Assembly: GCA_913774925.1 (NCBI GenBank)
Contig: CAJYKB010000006.1
Coordinates: 1 to 51,416 of the forward strand
DNA from: an uncultured Sphingomonas sp.
GTDB taxonomy: Bacteria > Pseudomonadota > Alphaproteobacteria > Sphingomonadales > Sphingomonadaceae
DNA: 51,416 nucleotides
Reading direction: 5' to 3'
Shown piece after piece: positions 8,711 to 16,184 of the stretch. The notes below the pieces were generated by a model. It made no database searches. It had not been told where the DNA came from and saw only the letters and a program-made list of their open reading frames with translations. Position 1 is the stretch's first letter. Each line of letters begins with the position of its first letter. A program made the position numbers and the translations under genes.

Positions 8711-9097
8711 TCAGTTGTTCCCCTCCCGCACCTCGCGTGCCCGCTCGATCTCTTCGCGGCGGCCGTCGCGGCGCAGGTCGTTGCCGGCCCGCTCCAGCGC
8801 GGCGCCGGCGCGATCGGTCGCGCGGTCGGTGTGGCGTTCGACGTCCTGGCGTAGCCGGTCCGCCGCGCCGTCGAGGCGGTCGGCGGCGCGGCCCAGCGAT
8901 TGCGCGGCGACCGCGTCCAGCGTGCTGCCGACGTGGTCTGTCAGGCGATCGACGCTGCCCACGACGTTCGCGGTCGCGGCGTCGACATCGGCGGCGATGG
9001 CGTTGCCCGCGCGGTCGGCGTGCTCCTCGACCCGATCGCTGCACGCGGCGAGCGAGGCGGCGGCCAGCGTCAGGATCAGCGGGGTACGGCGGTTCAT
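8711..9097 (-). CDS. Small helical lipoprotein of unknown function
   Basis: A 128-residue product with a lipobox (LILTLAAASLAACSD, Cys near residue 19). The rest is strongly helical and charged, rich in Ala, Asp and Arg, with loose repeats such as ADRLDGAADRLRQ and DRATDRAGAALE resembling amphipathic apolipoprotein-like helices. It ends in a highly charged tail (REEIERAREVREGNN). AAGGAG lies 8 bases before the chosen ATG; a GTG one codon upstream is also possible. It stands alone between two repeat clusters. No specific family was recognised; a periplasmic or envelope role is inferred from the signal only. Confidence 0.7.
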   Translation of the reverse strand: MNRRTPLILTLAAASLAACSDRVEEHADRAGNAIAADVDAATANVVGSVDRLTDHVGSTLDAVAAQSLGRAADRLDGAADRLRQDVERHTDRATDRAGAALERAGNDLRRDGRREEIERAREVREGNN

Positions 9098-9163
9098 CAC
9101 GACATCTCCTTACGACTGATACGGATCAATCGGTGACGGGCGAGTTGGTTGCCTGCAACCCTC

Positions 9164-9251
9164 TTCCCCGGCGCAGGCCGGGGTCCAGTGGCGGGCCGTA
9201 CGCGAGATGCGGCGGCGCTTGCCCACCTGGGCCCCGGCCTTCGCCGGGGAA
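9164..9251. repeat. Inverted pair of GC-rich palindromic repeats
   Basis: TTCCCCGGCGCAGGCCGGGG at 9164 and the inverted relative GGCCTTCGCCGGGGAA ending at 9251 form two hairpins that can also pair with each other. The pair lies just downstream of prfC (stop at 9264) and upstream of the lipoprotein start, so it may end prfC transcription. Same family as the pairs at 13087-13192 and 31892-31989. Confidence 0.75.
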
Positions 9252-9263
9252 CAGGGCGGCGCT

Positions 9264-10790
9264 TTACCGCTCCCGTACGGCGGAAAACTTCACCTTGGGA
9301 TTGCGGTCCTGTGCGTAGCCGACGTCCCAGGCGGACTTCGCCAGATAGACCGGATTGCCGTCGCGGTCCTTCGCCATCGCGGCGCGGTTCAGATCGGTGA
9401 ACGCCTTCAGGTCGGCGGGATCCTCCGCCGAGACCCAGCGCGCGGTGTCGTAGGGCGCGGGCTCCAGCGCGGCGGCGACCTTGTATTCCGCGTCCAGCCG
9501 CGACAGCAGCACGTCGAGCTGGAGCTGGCCGACGACGCCGATGATCCAGTTGCTGCCGATCTCGGGGTAGAAGACCTGGGTCACGCCCTCCTCCGCCATG
9601 TCGTCCAGCGCCTTGCGCAGCTGCTTGGTCTTGGTGGGGTCCTTGAGCGCGACGCGGCGCAGGATCTCGGGCGCGAAATTGGGCAGGCCGGTGAAGCGGA
9701 CGTCGGCCTTTTCGCTCAACGTGTCGCCGACGCGCAGCGTGCCGTGATTGGGGATGCCGATGATGTCGCCCGGGAACGCCTCGTCCGCGACCTCGCGGTT
9801 CTGCGCGAAGAAGAGGATCGGCGAGTGGACCGCGATCGGCTTGCCATGGCCCGTGGGGGTCAGCTTCATGCCGCGCTTGAACGTGCCGGAGCACAGCCGC
9901 ATGAACGCGATGCGGTCGCGATGCTGCGGGTCCATGTTCGCCTGCACCTTGAAGATGAAGCCGGTCACCTCCTTCGCGTCCGGGCTGACCGGCGCCGGCT
10001 CGGCAGGCTGCGCGCGCGGCGGCGGCGCGAAATCGGACAGCGCCGCAATCAGCTCGGCGGGACCGAAGTCCTTGAGCGCGGAGCCGAAATAGACCGGGGT
10101 CAGGTCGCCGTGACGGTACGCTTCCGCGTCGAACGCGGCATAGCCAGCCTGCGCCAGCTCGATCTCCTCGGCCACCTCGTCGGGCAGTGCGGGGTCGGCC
10201 TCCACCTTGCCCTGGAACAGGCGGCTGTCGCCCTCCGGCCGGGTGATACGGTTGGTGGCGAGGTCGAGGATGCCCTCGAACGTACCGCCCATGCCCACCG
10301 GCCAGGTCATCGGGCACACGTCGAGCGCGAGCATGTCGGCGATCTCGTCCAGCAGCTCGAACACCGGGCGGCCTTCGCGGTCGACCTTGTTGACGAAGGT
10401 GATGATGGGGACGCTGCGCAGGCGGCAGACCTCGAACAGCTTGCGCGTCTGCGGCTCGATGCCCTTGGCGGCGTCGATCACCATGATCGCGCTGTCGACC
10501 GCGGTCAGCGTACGGTACGTGTCCTCGCTGAAATCCTCGTGCCCCGGCGTGTCGAGCAGGTTGAAGGTGATGCCGCCATGCTCGAACGTCATCACGCTGG
10601 ACGTGACCGAAATCCCGCGCTGCTGCTCGATCTTCATCCAGTCGGAGCGCGCGCGCCGGTTCGCCCCGCGCGCCTTCACCTCGCCCGCCAGATGGATCGC
10701 GCCGCCGAAGTACAGGAGCTTCTCGGTCAGCGTCGTCTTGCCCGCGTCGGGGTGGGAGATGATCGCGAAGGTACGGCGGGGGGAGGTCAT
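9264..10790 (-). CDS. prfC: Peptide chain release factor 3
   Basis: RF3 is a GTPase that removes RF1/RF2 from the ribosome after termination. The 508-residue product has all G motifs: P-loop SHPDAGKTTLTEK at the N-terminus, a switch region (QQRGISVTSSVM), DTPGHEDFSEDTYR (G3) and FVNKVDREGR (G4). RF3-type domains II and III follow, ending with an SAEDPADLKAF segment. Length is close to that of the E. coli protein. It is monocistronic, with repeats downstream and a siderophore receptor divergent upstream. Confidence 0.97.
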   Translation of the reverse strand: MTSPRRTFAIISHPDAGKTTLTEKLLYFGGAIHLAGEVKARGANRRARSDWMKIEQQRGISVTSSVMTFEHGGITFNLLDTPGHEDFSEDTYRTLTAVDSAIMVIDAAKGIEPQTRKLFEVCRLRSVPIITFVNKVDREGRPVFELLDEIADMLALDVCPMTWPVGMGGTFEGILDLATNRITRPEGDSRLFQGKVEADPALPDEVAEEIELAQAGYAAFDAEAYRHGDLTPVYFGSALKDFGPAELIAALSDFAPPPRAQPAEPAPVSPDAKEVTGFIFKVQANMDPQHRDRIAFMRLCSGTFKRGMKLTPTGHGKPIAVHSPILFFAQNREVADEAFPGDIIGIPNHGTLRVGDTLSEKADVRFTGLPNFAPEILRRVALKDPTKTKQLRKALDDMAEEGVTQVFYPEIGSNWIIGVVGQLQLDVLLSRLDAEYKVAAALEPAPYDTARWVSAEDPADLKAFTDLNRAAMAKDRDGNPVYLAKSAWDVGYAQDRNPKVKFSAVRER

Positions 10791-10909
10791 ACAGCGGTCC
10801 GAACGAAGGAGAGCGTCGCGACGCCCGGTCCGGCGGATCGCGTGATGGCGGGCGGATAGCAGGGCGACACGGCGGAGAACAGGGGCGACACGCGGCTACC
10901 GCCATCGAT

Positions 10910-10934
10910 GCTATTGCAACCCAGTTGCAATAGC
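10910..10934. promoter_or_regulatory. Perfect 11-bp inverted repeat, candidate iron-responsive operator
   Basis: GCTATTGCAAC (10910-10920), three bases CCA, then GTTGCAATAGC (10924-10934): a perfect 25-base palindrome. It is AT-rich against its surroundings and 35 bases before the ATG of a siderophore-type TonB receptor. It has no following T-run, so a terminator is unlikely. The position fits an operator over the receptor promoter. A Fur-type iron regulator is the obvious candidate because of the gene it precedes; the sequence alone does not prove this. Confidence 0.65.
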
Positions 10935-10969
10935 GCTAGGCACCGCCGCGACATCGAAAGGGGTTCTCC

Positions 10970-13054
10970 ATGCGCCATCTCCTCCTGCTCGCGGGCATCG
11001 CCGCGGGCGCCATCGCCACGCCTGCGCTCGCCGCGGACACCCATGCGGACACGGCGGCCGAGACGGACCGCGCCGACGACACGATCCTGGTACAGGGACG
11101 GCGCGACCAGTCCTTCACCTCGACCAAGACCGACACCCCGCTGATCGAGGTGCCGCAGCCGATCACGGTCGTCACCGACGACATGTTCCGCGCGCAGGGC
11201 GCGATCAGCATCGCGGAGACGCTGCGCTATGTCGCGGGGGTCAATGCCGATACCTATGGGCGCGACACCCGTGTCGACAGCTTCAAGATCCGCGGGGTCG
11301 ACGCGCTGCAGTTCCGCGACGGCATGCGCGACATCTTCAGCTATTACGCCAGCATCACCGCCGACCCGTACAATTTCTCGCGCGTGGAGGTGGTGCGCGG
11401 CCCCGCCTCGGTGCTGTTCGGGCAGGGCTCGATCGGCGGGATCGTCAACCTCGTCTCCAAGACCCCGGTGTTCGAGAATGCGGGCGAAGTGCAACTGACC
11501 TATGGCAGCTTCGACCGGAAGGAAGTGCTGGCGGACGTGAACCTCGCCGCGGGGGACACGCTGGCGGGGCGCGTCGTCGCGCGGGCGCGCGATGCGGACA
11601 CCTTCGTCGCGAACGTGCCCGACGACCGCGTGATGGTCGCGCCGTCGGTGACGTGGCGCGCGGGCGCGGACACCGACGTGACGCTGCTGGGCCTGTACCA
11701 GAAGGACGACACCGGCTCGACCGCCAACTTCCTGCCGATCGTCGGCACGCTGCGCCCCAACCGCGACAATCCCCCGCTCGACCGCTACCTCTTCGTCGGC
11801 AAGCCGGGGTACGACCGCTACGAAGGGCGGCTGTTGCAGGGCACCGGCATGCTCACCCACCGCTTCGGCGCGGACGTCAAACTGAGCCTGAAGGCGCGCT
11901 ACATCGACAGCCGCCTCGACTATGCCACGCACTACACCAACAGCTATTCCAACCCCACCGACCCGTATCTGCCGGGCAGCAACGGGCGGCTGATCGGGCT
12001 GTATGCCGACACGTCGGCGGCGCGGATGAACATCTTCTCGACCGACAACAACCTACAGGCACGCTTCCGCACGGGGGCGACGATCGAGCATACGTTGCTG
12101 GCGGGCGTCGACTACAGCTGGAACCGCGTGCGCAAGAACGGGACGTACGATTACCAGACGATCGACCTGTACGACATCGACTATACCGCCATCCTGGCCC
12201 CCACCGTCCTGGCGCCGCAGTCGAACGACGCGCAGCGGCAGCTGGGCTTCTACGCGCAGGACCAGATGCGCCTGTGGGACCGGGTATCGATCGTGCTGGG
12301 CGTGCGGCACGACCGCGTCCGCACCGACAGCACCAACGTCGTCACCGGCACGGTGTCGCGGGTGGACAATGACGCGACCACCTTCCGCGCCGGCATCATC
12401 GGCGAGGTGGCCGCAGGCATCTCGCCCTTCTTCAGCTATACCGAGAGCTTCCTGCCGATCAGCGGCAGCACCGCCGCGGGCACGCCGTTCCGCCCGCAGA
12501 CCGGCACGCAATATGAGGCCGGCGCGAAGTGGCAGCCCGATACCGCGACGCTGGTGACCGCCACCGCCTTCCGCATCAAGGAGCGCAACCGCCCGATCGA
12601 CGGGCCGGGCACGCAGATCATCCAGGCCGGCGAACTCACCACGAAGGGGTTCGAGCTGGAGGCGACGCGCCACATCCCGGACGCGTTCGACCTGACGCTG
12701 GCCTACGGGTTCAACGACGTCACCGGCGATTCGCGCGCCACCGGCTTCATGGCACGGCACATCGCCTCGGCCTGGGCGACGCGGACGTTCGTGGGCAGCT
12801 GGGCCGCGCTGCGGCTGGGGGCGGGGGTGCGCTACACCGGCGAGCAGGTGTCGAGCAGCGCGGACTGGACGATCGTCACCCCGGCGCGGACGATGGTCGA
12901 CGCGCTGGTGGAGGTGACGCGCGATCGCTGGCGGTTCGCGGTCAACGCCACCAACCTGTTCGACAACCGTGCGTTCGCGTCGTGCCTGGCGCGTGGCGAC
13001 TGTTTCAACACCGCGCCGCGCAACGTCATGGCGTCGCTGGGGTATCGGTTTTAG
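10970..13054 (+). CDS. TonB-dependent siderophore receptor
   Basis: An outer-membrane ligand-gated channel that imports ferric siderophores using TonB energy. The 694-residue product has a cleavable signal peptide (RHLLLLAGIAAGAIATPALA), a short periplasmic segment with a TonB-box-like DDTILVQG, and a plug domain (EVPQPITVVTDDMFRAQGA, VEVVRGPASVLFGQGSIGG). A 22-strand-type beta barrel follows, ending in GYRF with terminal Phe as expected for barrel insertion. The plug wording is typical of the siderophore receptor subgroup. A perfect palindrome 35 bases upstream suggests repression by metal. No siderophore synthesis or ABC genes are adjacent, so the ligand may be a xenosiderophore. Confidence 0.93.
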   Translation: MRHLLLLAGIAAGAIATPALAADTHADTAAETDRADDTILVQGRRDQSFTSTKTDTPLIEVPQPITVVTDDMFRAQGAISIAETLRYVAGVNADTYGRDTRVDSFKIRGVDALQFRDGMRDIFSYYASITADPYNFSRVEVVRGPASVLFGQGSIGGIVNLVSKTPVFENAGEVQLTYGSFDRKEVLADVNLAAGDTLAGRVVARARDADTFVANVPDDRVMVAPSVTWRAGADTDVTLLGLYQKDDTGSTANFLPIVGTLRPNRDNPPLDRYLFVGKPGYDRYEGRLLQGTGMLTHRFGADVKLSLKARYIDSRLDYATHYTNSYSNPTDPYLPGSNGRLIGLYADTSAARMNIFSTDNNLQARFRTGATIEHTLLAGVDYSWNRVRKNGTYDYQTIDLYDIDYTAILAPTVLAPQSNDAQRQLGFYAQDQMRLWDRVSIVLGVRHDRVRTDSTNVVTGTVSRVDNDATTFRAGIIGEVAAGISPFFSYTESFLPISGSTAAGTPFRPQTGTQYEAGAKWQPDTATLVTATAFRIKERNRPIDGPGTQIIQAGELTTKGFELEATRHIPDAFDLTLAYGFNDVTGDSRATGFMARHIASAWATRTFVGSWAALRLGAGVRYTGEQVSSSADWTIVTPARTMVDALVEVTRDRWRFAVNATNLFDNRAFASCLARGDCFNTAPRNVMASLGYRF

Positions 13055-13086
13055 GGCAAAGAACCGCGCTCATCAGGAAAAACGTG

Positions 13087-13192
13087 CCTCCCCGGCGCAG
13101 GCCGGGGTCCAGTCGGAAAGGCCCGCGTGACACTGCGAGACGCCTATCGCGACTGTGCGCCAACTGGACCCCGGCCTGCGCCGGGGAGGCGC
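13087..13192. repeat. Large inverted repeat between convergent genes
   Basis: CCTCCCCGGCGCAGGCCGGG starting at 13087 (arm continues to GTCCAGT) and an inverted arm from 13162 (ACTGGACCCCGGCCTGCGCC, ending GGGGAGGC) are nearly perfect complements of about 27 bases with a loop of about 50. Each arm is also a hairpin. It lies between the TonB receptor stop and the rlmE stop, well placed as a bidirectional terminator. Confidence 0.8.
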
Positions 13193-13212
13193 GTGGCTTT
13201 TCAGGTAAGCGA

Positions 13213-13911
13213 TCAACGTTCGATGGGAGCCGCGGCGGCGTCCTCACGACGCGCGCGGCCCTTGAACCCCTGCGCCACGACGAACCATTCGACCGAACCC
13301 TTGCGGCTCGATGGCGGCTTGGCGTGCTTCACCGTAGCGAAGTTGCGCTTCATCTCCGCCACCAGCGCGGAGTCGGCGCCGCCCGCGAACACCTTCGACA
13401 CGAAGGTGCCGCCGGGCCGCAGCACGTCGACCGCGAAGGCGAGCGCGGTTTCCACCAGCGCCATGGTGCGCAGCGCGTCGGTCTGCGGATGACCGACGGT
13501 GTTGGCGGCCATGTCCGACATGACCAGGTCGGGCGCGCCGCCCAGCGCCTGCATCAGGCGATCGGGTGCCTCGTCGGCCATGAAGTCCATCTCGAAGATG
13601 GTGACCCCGTCGATCGGATCGACCGGCAGCAGGTCGATGCCGACGATCGCAGCGGCGGGCGCCTGGCGGCGCACCACCTGGCTCCACCCGCCCGGCGCCA
13701 ATCCCAGATCGATGACGCGCTTCACGCCCTTCAGCACGCCGAAGCGCTCGTCCAGCTCGATCAGCTTGTACGCCGCGCGGCTGCGATAGCCCTCCGCCTT
13801 GGCCTTGCGGACGTACGGATCGTTCAGCTGGCGCTCCAGCCAGCGGGTCGATTGCGCGGTGCGGTTGCGCGCGGTCTTGACGCGCTGCCGCCCGACCCCT
13901 GCCCCTCTCAT
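13213..13911 (-). CDS. rlmE: 23S rRNA 2'-O-ribose U2552 methyltransferase RlmE (FtsJ/RrmJ)
   Basis: RlmE methylates the 2'-OH of U2552 in 23S rRNA using S-adenosylmethionine, a late step of 50S assembly. The 232-residue product has the catalytic K-D-K-E set in context: RSRAAYKLIELDERF, SAM motif VIDLGLAPGGWSQVV, MSDMAANTVGHPQTD, GTFVSKVFAGG, and the SSRKGSVEWFVVAQGF ending. An N-terminal basic extension (about 20 residues) precedes the conserved TARNRTAQSTRWLERQLNDP. The start overlaps the ppx stop by ATGA, so the two genes are coupled; this ppx-rlmE order is frequent in alphaproteobacteria. Confidence 0.96.
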   Translation of the reverse strand: MRGAGVGRQRVKTARNRTAQSTRWLERQLNDPYVRKAKAEGYRSRAAYKLIELDERFGVLKGVKRVIDLGLAPGGWSQVVRRQAPAAAIVGIDLLPVDPIDGVTIFEMDFMADEAPDRLMQALGGAPDLVMSDMAANTVGHPQTDALRTMALVETALAFAVDVLRPGGTFVSKVFAGGADSALVAEMKRNFATVKHAKPPSSRKGSVEWFVVAQGFKGRARREDAAAAPIER

Positions 13912-14945
13912 GCCCCCGTCTCCATCAGCCGGCGCAGGATACCCTCGCGAATGCCGCGGTCCGCCACCCCCAGCCGCTCGGCGGGCCAGATGTCGAGGAT
14001 CCCCTCCAGGATCGCGCAACCCGCGACGACCAGATCGGCGCGCTCGCGACCGATGCATGGCAGCTGCGCGCGTTCCGCCAGCGACATGCCGGCCAGTTCC
14101 TGGCTGATCGTGCGCATCGCCGCGGCGGGGGCGATCAACCCGTCGACCTGCGAGCGGTCGTAGCGTTCCAGCCCCAGGTGGACGCTCGCCAGCGTGGTGA
14201 CGGTGCCGCTGGTCCCCAGCAGCCGCGGCGCGGCGGCCAGCGCGGGAAGCCGCGCGGCGAAGGGGGCGAAGCTCTCCGCCACCAGTGCGCGCATCCGCCG
14301 ATACGCGGCGGCGCGCTCCTCCGCTGTCCGCCCGCCGCCCGCGCTCTCGGTCAGCGACACCACGCCCCAGGGCGCGGAATGCCAGTCGCGCACGCGCGGC
14401 ACCGGTCCGTCGCCGTCGACCAGCACCAGCTCGGTCGATCCGCCGCCGATGTCGAACACCAGTGCCGGCCCCGTCCCCGGCTCCAGCAGCGCGTGGCAAC
14501 CGAGCACGGCGAGGCGTGCCTCCTCCTCGGCCGAGATGATGTCGAGATGGATGCCGGTTTCCTCCAGCGCGCGGGTGATGAACTGCGTGCCGTTGCTGGC
14601 GCGGCGGCACGCCTCGGTCGCGACCGAGCGCGCCAGGCGGACGTTGCGGCGCTTCAGCTTGTCCGCGCACACCTTCAGCGCGGCGATGGTGCGTTCGATC
14701 GCGGCATCCGACAGCGCGCCGCTCGCGGACAGCCCCTCGCCCAGCCGGACGATACGCGAAAAGGCGTCGACCACCGCGAAGCCGTCACCCTGCGGGCGCG
14801 CGATCAGCAGGCGGCAATTGTTGGTGCCGAGGTCGAGCGCGGCATAATGCCGCGGAGCGCCGCGCACATGCCGCGGTGCCGGGGGTGCCGAACGGGCAGG
14901 GCTCTGGCCCTGCCGGCGCGGCAATTGGGCGGGATATTCCACCAT
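13908..14945 (-). CDS. Ppx/GppA-type exopolyphosphatase or pppGpp phosphohydrolase
   Basis: The product belongs to the actin-like ATPase superfamily branch that hydrolyses polyphosphate or pppGpp. It is 345 residues long with a basic N-terminal tail. Then come the phosphate-1 motif YAALDLGTNNCRLLIA, RIVRLGEGLSASGALS, ATEACRRASNG, the phosphate-2 type LVFDIGGGSTELVLVDG, and LLGTSGTVTTLASVHLGL. It lacks the C-terminal HD-like region of the long E. coli Ppx, as in the short form usual for this class. ATG 14945 is chosen; an upstream TTG at 14954 is also preceded by AGGA. Downstream rlmE overlaps. Confidence 0.93.
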   Translation of the reverse strand: MVEYPAQLPRRQGQSPARSAPPAPRHVRGAPRHYAALDLGTNNCRLLIARPQGDGFAVVDAFSRIVRLGEGLSASGALSDAAIERTIAALKVCADKLKRRNVRLARSVATEACRRASNGTQFITRALEETGIHLDIISAEEEARLAVLGCHALLEPGTGPALVFDIGGGSTELVLVDGDGPVPRVRDWHSAPWGVVSLTESAGGGRTAEERAAAYRRMRALVAESFAPFAARLPALAAAPRLLGTSGTVTTLASVHLGLERYDRSQVDGLIAPAAAMRTISQELAGMSLAERAQLPCIGRERADLVVAGCAILEGILDIWPAERLGVADRGIREGILRRLMETGA

Positions 14946-15088
14946 TGCCGTCAATGTCCTGTCTCTTCCGTCCCGCCGCCCGCGTCGAAATGCGCGCGCG
15001 CCGGCCGGTGCTTGGCGCGCAGGCTACACATTCGCTGCCGAGACGGCAAGTTGGCGCTCCGGACGGGCGGATACCGGCACGAATCGGG

Positions 15089-15117
15089 TTGACGCATCCG
15101 AATGCCATGGGTACAGA
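15089..15117 (+). promoter_or_regulatory. Sigma-70 promoter of tRNA-Gln
   Basis: TTGACG at 15089-15094 and TACAGA at 15112-15117 are separated by 17 bases, the ideal spacing. The predicted start of transcription falls a few bases before the mature tRNA 5' end at 15129. The region 14946-15088 upstream holds no recognisable gene. Confidence 0.7.
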
Positions 15118-15128
15118 CGCCGCCTCGT

Positions 15129-15202
15129 TGCCCGATCCTCTAATGGTAAGAGAGCGGACTCTGACTCCGTCAATCAAGGTTCGAGTCCTTGTCGGGCATC
15201 CA
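15129..15202 (+). tRNA. tRNA-Gln (anticodon CUG)
   Basis: A 74-base cloverleaf with encoded CCA. Acceptor TGCCCGA (15129-15135) pairs with TCGGGCA. The D stem CTCT/AGAG encloses AATGGTA. The anticodon stem GCGGA/TCCGT (one G-U) holds the loop CTCTGAC with anticodon CTG at 15161-15163. A 4-base variable loop precedes the T stem CAAGG/CCTTG with loop TTCGAGT. Discriminator U then CCA (15200-15202). It reads CAG, the dominant Gln codon in such GC-rich genes. It has its own promoter just upstream. Confidence 0.98.
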
Positions 15203-15231
15203 TTTTCCTCTTCGCCGTTCCGGGCGATCCG

Positions 15232-15478
15232 ATGCCGGCGTACCAGAGGGCCGCGCGCTCCATCATCCTATATCTGATGGAACACGGCGACTTCGCGATC
15301 GGACTTGAGTTCTGCATGGGTGGCGCGCTGTACCGATGTCGGCACGCGAACCGTGTGTGCGATCAAGCTCGATAGGGCGGACGGCAGTTGGTATGCCGGC
15401 CCGCCCTATGCCGTGACCGAGTATTGTCTGGACGAGAACGATTTCGGGGGATGCCACTTGCCCGGTGAAGCGTTGTAG
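15232..15478 (+). pseudogene. Frameshifted small conserved hypothetical gene (8-bp deletion)
   Basis: An open frame from ATG 15232 (or 15277) encodes MEHGDFAIGLEFCMGGALYR-Cys and then runs into TAG at 15373-15375. From 15338 a second frame continues VGTRTVCAIKLDR, then GPPYAVTEYCLDENDFGGC, to TAG at 15476-15478. Together they read as one protein of about 80-95 residues, like small sphingomonad proteins with an RCTDVGTRT core and a PYAV-E-DE-D-GC ending. At the break the DNA reads TACCGATGTCGG; a second copy of ACCGATGT would restore RCTDVGTRT in frame. Loss of one 8-base tandem copy explains the lesion. The family has no function I can name. Programmed frameshifting is unlikely because no slippery heptamer is present. 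Confidence 0.65.
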
Positions 15479-15506
15479 CTGCCGCGATCGGTGCCGACGT
15501 GCATGC

Positions 15507-15555
15507 CCTTCGAGACGGGGCTTCGACAGGCTCAGCCCCTCCTCAGGGCGAACGG
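15507..15555. repeat. Dispersed repeat with CCTTCGAGACGG...AACGGG ends
   Basis: One copy of a repeat also found twice, in inverted orientation, at 24564-24670. It starts CCTTCGAGACGGGGCTTCGA and runs through CAGGCTCAGCCC and CCTCAGGGCG to AACGGG. It can fold on itself. It lies between the pseudogene and pal (stop at 15605) and may end pal transcription. No coding content. Confidence 0.7.
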
Positions 15556-15604
15556 GAGGCGCGTCGAGGCTGCTTCCCGTTCGTTGCGACGGCGGACCGC
15601 CCCC

Positions 15605-16129
15605 TCACCCCCCGTTGACGATCACCGTCACCGCGCGGCGGTTCTGCGCCCAGCTGGCCTCGTCGGAGCCCAGCGCGACGGGGCGTTCCTTGCCGTAGCT
15701 GATCGTGGTGATCCGCGACGGCGAGACGCCGCGCGCGGCGAGGTAGTTCTTGGCCGCATTGGCGCGGCGGTCGCCCAGCGCGAGATTGTATTCGCGCGTC
15801 CCGCGTTCGTCGGCGTGGCCCTCCACCGTGATCGAGACGTTGGGATAGCGGAGCAGCCATTCCGCCTGGGTGTCGAGGATCGCGCGCGCGGTCGCGTCGA
15901 TATCGTACATGTCGAGCCCGAACAGCACCGTGTCGCTTTGCGCCGAGCGCTTGAAATCGGCGGCCGAGCCGGGCGCGATGCCGCCATTGGGGTCGACCGG
16001 ACCGGTGGTCGTCGCGGGCGGCGGGGTCTGGCCCGGCGCTGGCGGCAGCACCTCCGGCCGCTTCTTCGAACAGGCTGCGGTCGCGACCAGCGCGGTCGCC
16101 ATCAGGATCGTGGTGGTCAGTCTTGCCAT
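15605..16129 (-). CDS. pal: Peptidoglycan-associated lipoprotein Pal
   Basis: Pal anchors the outer membrane to peptidoglycan and works with TolB and TolQRA in outer-membrane constriction at division. The 174-residue product has a lipobox (ILMATALVATAACSKK), a Pro-rich linker to about residue 60, and an OmpA-like peptidoglycan-binding domain: VLFGLDMYDIDATARAIL, VEGHADERGTREYNLALGDR, RANAAKNYL and the closing QNRRAVTVIV. Length is typical. It is the last gene of the ybgC-tolQRAB-pal operon, 55 bases after tolB. Confidence 0.97.
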   Translation of the reverse strand: MARLTTTILMATALVATAACSKKRPEVLPPAPGQTPPPATTTGPVDPNGGIAPGSAADFKRSAQSDTVLFGLDMYDIDATARAILDTQAEWLLRYPNVSITVEGHADERGTREYNLALGDRRANAAKNYLAARGVSPSRITTISYGKERPVALGSDEASWAQNRRAVTVIVNGG

Positions 16130-16184
16130 CGGTCTATCTCCCTACCGATTGTCCTAGTCCCCGTTCATGCCCCCATGAAACGCG

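Noticed and set aside
9207..10859. Plus-strand 550-codon open frame opposite prfC
   Set aside because: prfC has all GTPase motifs on the other strand; the antisense translation has no recognisable features.
10910..10934. Terminator for prfC or the receptor
   Set aside because: The stem is AT-rich, has no T-run and lies upstream of both genes' starts, so an operator is the better reading.
15338..15375. Programmed frameshift instead of a pseudogene
   Set aside because: No slippery heptamer or strong following stem at the junction, and the missing bases equal exactly one copy of an 8-base direct repeat.
15129..15478. tRNA-Gln 3' end as an integration site with a neighbouring element
   Set aside because: No integrase and no second copy of the tRNA 3' end was seen downstream; the neighbour is a broken ordinary gene.
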